This document shows, one piece after another, positions 58,991-64,000 of a stretch of 64,000 nt of DNA. Made by a program: the position numbers and the translations under genes. Location of the stretch: NCBI GenBank assembly GCA_007922225.1, contig ML679961.1:64679075-64743074 (forward strand), given 5' to 3'. The stretch is from Emydura subglobosa (Eukaryota > Chordata > Testudines > Chelidae). Under the pieces are notes generated by a model. It saw only the letters and a list, made by a program, of their open reading frames with translations, did no database searches and was not told the origin of the DNA. Positions within the stretch are counted from its first letter, which is position 1. The number at the start of each line of letters is the position of its first letter.

Positions 58991-59399
58991 AATGGAATTT
59001 AAAATGTGCAGGGATTTATAGGGGAGGGACAAGTTCCTATGTACCTGGCCACCAGGCAACAGAGTTCAAAACAGTGACCAGAGCAGTCATGGTGAGGCAT
59101 TGTGGGCACTAAAATTGACATAAGTAATGCGGCATCTACACTGACACTGCGTTGACCTAAAAAGGTCAAACTATGCGGTAAGCCTCATGGAGGTGGAGTT
59201 ATTAAGTTGGCATAGTAGGTGAGTTATATCCTCAGGCGCAACATTGGAGTGTAGACACTCACACAGTTAGGTCGACATAAGCTGCCTTGCACTGATCTAA
59301 CTGTGCAGTGTAGACCAAGCATTAGTCACTGTATTGTTTAATCCTGCTAAGCACATACCATGAGCACTTTGTCTACATTAGAATACCTACCAGTGCTGA

Positions 59400-59545
59400 C
59401 CTGCTGAGTGTCCTTGAGCAAATCACTATGCCTTAGTTTCCCCATCTGTAAAATGGGGAAAAGATGAAAGATACATGAAGAGAAAGATATGTGCTGTCCT
59501 TTGTAAAATGCTTTGAGATCTGCAGGAGCTAAGCATTATTATTAT
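59400..59545 (+). repeat. MIR SINE
   Basis: GAGCAAATCACTATGCCTTA, GTTTCCCCATCTGTAAAATG, GGGAAAAGATGAAAG, TTTGTAAAATGCTTTGAGAT and GCATTATTATTATG follow the MIR core and tail in order. Confidence 0.85.
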
Positions 59546-60030
59546 GTTGGTGGTGTACTATGAACAGAGGTAGGATTGGTAGGAATACACAGGCACAGCA
59601 GTACTGTATTCTGAAAAGAACATTATTTCAATAGACCATAACAGTCCCTTCACAGTGACTTCTGAAGCATTCTTAACCTCCCTGGGCAGGGCTCTCTTTT
59701 CTGTTCAGGACTCTTCTCAGCCTTGATTTGTCCTGAATCCCCTTTGAATTGGGTTTCTCTAGCTAACAGTCTATACAATCAAGGAGAAAAGTCCTCCAGT
59801 CACAGTGAGATGCCCAGTCATCTCACCATACCTTCACCAAACCCTGCCTCTCCCTGTGTCTTCTTTCCTGATCCATCACCTCCTCTGATGGAGGTGGATT
59901 AACTACACCAACAGGAGGTCTCCTGTAGGCATTGTAGTGTCTTTACTGAAGCGCTAGAGCTGCACAGCTGCAACATTGGATGTGTGTAGCCCTGCCCTGA
60001 GTATCTTTCCCAGAGTCAAAGAAGAGCTGG
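59546..60030. other. Intergenic, nothing recognised
   Basis: Upstream flank of the CpG-island promoter; no element identified. Confidence 0.45.
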
Positions 60031-60034
60031 GGGT

Positions 60035-60110
60035 AGCTCGTCGCTTTCACCAGCAGTGGTTGGGCCAATAAAAGATATTACCTCGCCCACCTTGTCTCTC
60101 TACCCCCCTT
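60035..60110 (+). mobile_element. PLE-associated 3' tail repeat at promoter edge
   Basis: TAGCTCGTCGCTTTCACCAG, CAGTGGTTGGGCCAATAAAA, GATATTACCTCGCCCACCTT, GTCTCTCTACC. Third copy of the family and closest to the 44,450 copy. The CpG-rich sequence begins at its right edge. Confidence 0.65.
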
Positions 60111-60367
60111 ATGCCAGGGAGGCTTTGCTCCAGGCGTGGCCCAGCCCCAGCGCGCACGTGGTCCAGGGAGCAGCTTGCACCCTTGTCTCTATGGTGTCTG
60201 GGCTACCACTACCAGGCCAGCCACGCGTGCTTAAACAGTGCCGGGAAGAAACACGACTCCTTGAGTACGCGTCACTCCCGCGTCAGCCACCACGGGGCAC
60301 GAGCTTGGCCAGCAGAGGCAGCAGCAGCGCCCAGGTTCCTGCCCGCAGCTCCTCTTTCGTCTCAGTC

Positions 60368-60385
60368 CTACAACTCCCAGCGTGC
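60368..60385 (+). promoter_or_regulatory. ZNF143/STAF-type motif
   Basis: CTACAACTCCCAGCGTGC, a good match to the vertebrate ACTACAxxTCCCAGxxTGC promoter motif. Confidence 0.65.
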
Positions 60386-60450
60386 AGTGCGCCGGCCGTT
60401 CCGCAGGGGGTGTCCAGGCGGCTCTGGGGGCGGGGCAAGACGCCGCGTTG

Positions 60451-60470
60451 CGTACTGGGAGCTGTAGTCT
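60451..60470 (-). promoter_or_regulatory. ZNF143/STAF-type motif, inverted
   Basis: The complement reads AGACTACAGCTCCCAGTACG, a second copy facing the motif at 60,368 about 80 nt away. Confidence 0.65.
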
Positions 60471-60534
60471 GGCGGCAGGGCGCCAATAGCCGGGTGCTGC
60501 GGTTGCCTCCTTCCCGGGGTCTGTCGGGACTGGC

Positions 60535-60546
60535 GCCGCCATATTG
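60535..60546 (+). promoter_or_regulatory. YY1-type initiator motif
   Basis: GCCGCCATATTG. YY1 sites of this form often sit just downstream of transcription starts in TATA-less housekeeping promoters. Confidence 0.5.
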
Positions 60547-61267
60547 CGGCGGAGGAGAGGCACCGTGCGCTGCGTTCCCAGGGTCTGGCTGGCCCCAACG
60601 CCCCCCACGGGTGAATATCCCCCCGCCCCGCTAACCCGAGGGAGCCGGGAAAGGGGCAGTGGGGATGGGAGGGAGCCGGAGGTCACGGGAGGGGGCGGGG
60701 GGTGAAGTCGGGAGGGGGAGGGGCGGTACCTGATCTGTGTGTGTTGCGAAGTTGCGCAAACGGAGCGACTCGCGAGCCCCGCGGTGACGCACCGAGGAGC
60801 CCGCGCGGCCTGTGCCACCTCGGGTAGGAGAGACCTGCCCCTCCCCCCCCCCCGCGCGCGCTGCCTGGTACCCCCGGCCCGACCTGACTCGCTCGAGCCC
60901 ATCCCGCCCCCCCATTCTGCCCCCTCCATGCCCGGCCCACGCACGCACGCACCGGCCCGTTACACATCGCTCTTCCCGCGGGATCTGCGGCGCGCGCCGG
61001 CCGCTCTCTGCTCCCTGACCCCGGGCCTGGAGGGGGAGGAGACGGTGGCGGTGTGCTGCCTGCCTGCCTGCCGCAGCAGGGCCTCCGCCGTCCCCGCGGG
61101 TTCGCAGCTGCCTCGGGGCTAGATGGTTGTTCCTTCTCTCTCTGTCTCTCTCCCTCTAGTTACTTGCTATTGCTAAGCCCATCGCCACGCCCCATTTCCC
61201 TGGGCCTGCTGCAGCTTCCTGTGCGGTGCCTGCTCCCAGGTGCTCGTAAGTCGGGAGCGTGGAGGGA

Positions 61268-61293
61268 GGGATTGATTGATCGATCGATCGATC
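61268..61293. repeat. GATT/GATC tetranucleotide repeat
   Basis: Three GATT units followed by about four GATC units and a TATAACTATATA tail, in the probable first intron. Confidence 0.9.
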
Positions 61294-63506
61294 TATAACT
61301 ATATATTGTTGCCTCTGGTTTTTGTGTTCGCAGAAAAGTGCGATCTGTTCGGCTTTTGTCTGGGGCTGGGAAACATTCATCGTTCACGTTTCAGTTGTTG
61401 AGCTAGTCACTCTTCATGAAACCACAGTAGCCTCCTATTTGACCTAGTTAACCTCTCTTTAGCATGATAGATAGCAAGTGCCTCATGATGCCTCTGCATG
61501 ATCTCCTGCCCTTGGCAACACTTCAGTGTGCCGCCCCCACGCCACTCCAATTTTGACTTGGCCCTGCCACCACTCTGTTATGACAGAGGGGTAGTTGGCT
61601 GGGCCAAATTTGAGCAAATGGCCCTGGGTGGGGTCACAGCCCAGCTGGGTTTTGGCCCAGCCTCCATTTTATCATGACCCAGGGGAGGAGGCATGGCTAG
61701 GCTAAATCTGCCAGACTAGGCTGCTGCCCAGAAATCTGCCACCTCAAACAGCTGCCTAGCTTGCCTAAAACTAGAAAGGTCTCTGCAAGTATATACCAAA
61801 ACTCTGTACCAAAAAGGATGCAAATACACATACAAGGAATATCTAAACAATTAAAACTCACCATATATCTGTTCGTCATATAAGATTTTATGATTGTGTA
61901 TTGCTGGGTTAAAAAAAAGACACATACATATCTTGTTATCGGAAAGTTAACGCCTAGTGATGCTAGATGCACAGCCAGCATGATGTCTGGGAGTTAGTAG
62001 TTTTTTGTGGAAAAAGTTGTTTAAGATAACAGTGGCAAAATTGAAAGCTTTTTGGTACTCTAAGCAAGAGCCATTTAAGGGAGAGGAGGAGGATAATGCA
62101 AGGAAATGTACCAGCAAGACACTGAAAGCAGGGGAAAGATGTTTGGCAATAGCAATCTGTCTTCCCTTTCTTCTGTTGAAAGGTTGGTGAGATTAGAAGT
62201 GCTCATTATCCCTTTTTACATTCTCAAGAGACTGAGGCAGGGGCCCTTCCACTCTGGATCTGTAATTTCTGACTGCTGTCTCCCTTTGTGTATATAGGTG
62301 AACATACATCAAATCCTTGGAGGCAAGATTCAACACTTTTCTTTTTCCTTTAGCACAGGTGTGTATGGGAGAAATGTTTTGTTTATCTGTTTGAGGTTTG
62401 TTGTCTTTTGTAAATGTTTTTAGTTAAAAACTTCCAGGCACAGAAACAAATAGTTAATAAACAATTGTGCCTATTATGGAGGTTTTCTGCCCATTCTAGA
62501 GAAGGATGGCAAAGACAGTTCCAAGCCACAATAGGCCTTGGTACTACAATAAGCCTAGTGCAGACAAACCCCTGCGTGGGCAAACTTCTGTCACTTCCCT
62601 TAGACATTGTTTGATCTACCTCGACACATTTCATACTTAATCTGGATTTTTTTTTAATAAGGGTTGATTAGATTTCTTATATTTCTAGTTCTGAGTCAAG
62701 AAATTTATTTTGGACATTTGAAAAAAGTACATGCCATTTAATTAAAATTTAAAAAATGGAATCCTTTTCTTCCTTTAAATCTTTCCTTATAAACATGCTG
62801 CTTGTTGAAGCTTGTCAATGCTACTCTATGTGAGATGTAAGGGATAAATTATATTAACCTAAAAAATCGTTGCATCTGAATTGCCCTTAGATTTCACCCC
62901 TCATGGCTCATCTGATATATTGTCCAAATGGTATTATCTGTCTACTTTAGGGCCTAGTCCTGTAATGCTTTTATATAAAAGGGGCTAGAGGTTAGAACCC
63001 TGATATTTCAAGGTCCTCAGGGCAGAAACTGTTTTTATGGTATTTAAAACATTGGTGCAAAATAATCTTGGGTTAAAGTTTAAACAGTCACCTGTATTTA
63101 AAAGGATGCAGTAATTTGTTCAGAACAACTAGCCCCCTGCTTCTCTGTAGCAGAAAGAGTTCTGCAAGTGAATAATCTTATTCTTAGTTAGTTTTTCACA
63201 TTTCTGTGGTGCCCAAGTATATTGCTTGAATCTGAACTAATTCCTTTATCAGAAATGTTAGTTTATATTATAAAAAACAACCTATGCGTTCTTCCCTGTA
63301 CATTGTACTTAAATCTGTAATAAAAAATCTCTCACTATAAAGAGGAATCCTATTTCTAACATGGATTGGGTTTTGTTGCCTCTTGAGTATCTAATTTGAC
63401 CAATGACTAGGATTTCTGGGGCTTCATTTAGAAGTGACTCTGATCAAGCTATGTTTAGTTCATTAATCTGATGAACAACACTAATTAAACTCCTTGTATT
63501 TTACAG
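61294..63506. other. First intron of the SRSF5-like gene
   Basis: A possible unclassified repeat with CCCAGCTGGGTTTTGGCCCA lies at about 61,540-61,700. Nothing else is recognised. It ends in the acceptor TTTTACAG. Confidence 0.5.
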
Positions 63507-63650
63507 TTTCATCTTTAAACTAAAATGAGTGGCTGCCGTGTCTTCGTTGGACGCCTGAGCCCACATGCCCGGGAGCGGGATGTGGAGAAATTCTTCAAAG
63601 GATATGGACACATACGTGAAATCAATCTGAAAAATGGATTTGGGTTTGTG
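63507..63650 (+). CDS. SR splicing factor, SRSF5-like, first coding exon (RRM1 N-terminal half)
   Basis: The exon starts after TTACAG, has an 18-nt 5' UTR and then ATG at 63,525, with the donor GTAGGT at 63,651. It encodes 42 residues beginning MSGCRVFVGRLSPHARERDV and ending NLKNGFGFV, phase 0. The MSGCRVF start, RNP2 (RVFVGRL), FFKGYGxIREI and the interruption of RNP1 after GFGFV are as in SRSF5. Several positions (V for I, LSPHARERDV, H, N) differ from mammalian SRSF5, so it may be a separate paralogue. SR proteins bind exonic enhancers and promote spliceosome assembly in the nucleus. The remaining RRM, RRMH and RS domain lie outside the window. Confidence 0.92.
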
Positions 63651-64000
63651 GTAGGTGAATCCTCATGCTTCTTCTTTCTTACAGCTAGAAGTTCGGTTAG
63701 CTTAAGAGCAGGGAGCGGACATCACTTAGGGAAGAAATGTTTGAGACTGTAACAGTTCCAATGGTGAAATGGAGAACGTTAGTTTGTGCTTTAAATTGCT
63801 TTTCATATGAGATGAATTCAGACTTTCCCACTCTAGGTTAGCTTTTGTTCAGCAGTAATTTTGTCCATGTTTCCTTTTAAAACTTGAAGAAATCCTGGCT
63901 CTGAATTCAGTGGGAGTTTTGCTGTGCCTTCAGTGAGGGGGTCAGGATGTCAACCCTTATTTTTGAGGAAATAACTATCCTGAAACAATTCACTCCAGTT

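Larger units (their letters stand above)
54537..59321. mobile_element. PIF/Harbinger DNA transposon, 4,785 bp, degenerate
   Basis: Ends GACCACGTCTACACTACAAA and GCAGTGTAGACCAAGCA are inverted. The element is flanked by TTA on both sides (54,534-54,536 and 59,322-59,324). Inside are a broken DDE transposase on the plus strand (55,965-56,990) and a Myb/SANT-like partner on the minus strand (58,390-58,990). This convergent pair is the standard gene set of Harbinger elements. The subterminal region repeats the GTCGACCTAA/TTAGGTCAAC theme. Confidence 0.88.
60111..61110 (+). promoter_or_regulatory. CpG-island promoter and non-coding first exon region of the SRSF5-like gene
   Basis: About 1 kb of CpG-dense, GC-rich sequence, the only such block in the window besides GC-rich repeats. 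No TATA box. It contains a CCAAT box (60,483-60,487), a YY1-type GCCGCCATATTG (60,535-60,546) and two ZNF143-type motifs in opposite orientation. A plausible first-exon donor is CTCGG/GTAGGA at 60,823/60,824. The transcription start is inferred to lie near 60,500-60,600. Open frames here on both strands are composition artefacts. Confidence 0.75.

Noticed and set aside
58441..59112. 223-codon plus-strand frame in the Harbinger element
   Set aside because: Antisense of the Myb/SANT-like remnant; the minus strand carries the conserved KAREANSQSG and SQDLF motifs.
60231..60944. 237-codon open frame on the minus strand of the CpG island, with overlapping 127- and 192-codon frames on the plus strand
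   Set aside because: Low-complexity Pro/Arg/Gly/Ser composition from CpG-rich DNA; no family motif and several frames open at once on both strands.

Overview
The window is vertebrate nuclear DNA, most likely from a turtle (otherwise another non-avian sauropsid). Its genes are split into short exons with GT/AG borders. Its repeats are a mixture I associate with chelonian genomes: CR1 LINE tails, Penelope-like elements (PLE) with a GIY-YIG endonuclease, a DIRS tyrosine-recombinase retrotransposon, PIF/Harbinger DNA transposons, a hAT MITE, solo-LTR-like insertions and MIR-type SINEs. The host assignment is inference from repeat content and protein similarity; no search was run.

Region 1 (1-41,178, + strand): the 3' three quarters of the alpha-actinin-1 gene (ACTN1). 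Seventeen coding exons are placed to the base. They use the human scheme (exons 7 to 21) and include two alternative pairs. Exons 8a (7542-7627) and 8b (9077-9162) are both 86 nt and alternate within the second calponin-homology domain. Exons 19a (34855-34935) and 19b (35496-35561) alternate in the first EF-hand and convert a calcium-binding loop into a degenerate one. With one member of each pair (19a) the exons encode 694 residues, which would be residues 199-892 of an 892-residue protein. The 5' exons (CH1 and the start of CH2) lie upstream of the window. All other open frames in the introns are short and unsupported.

Region 2 (41,179-60,110): the ACTN1 3' UTR, then about 18 kb of intergenic DNA dominated by dead mobile elements. 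In order: MIR-type SINEs (43.0-44.0 kb), a PLE tail (44.4 kb), a minus-strand solo-LTR-like element (45.9-46.8 kb), a PLE with GIY-YIG remnant (47.0-47.7 kb), a nearly full-length but broken DIRS element (48.1-52.8 kb), a Harbinger-type non-autonomous element (53.4-54.4 kb), another PLE tail, a 4,785-bp Harbinger element flanked by TTA with remnants of both its proteins (54.5-59.3 kb), a MIR and a third PLE tail.

Region 3 (60,110-64,000, + strand): a CpG-island promoter followed by the first coding exon (63,525-63,650) of an SR splicing factor closest to SRSF5. The gene runs off the window.

The most interesting points are: the second ACTN1 exon 8, which carries the same Leu and Cys replacements known from the ACTN4 exon-8 variant; the 338-nt AG-free tract in front of exon 19b, implying a remote branch point; an SRSF5-like gene directly 3' of ACTN1; and several insertions with readable structure (a 35-bp fold-back in a PLE, a complex DIRS terminus, and a hAT MITE 68 nt from a splice acceptor).
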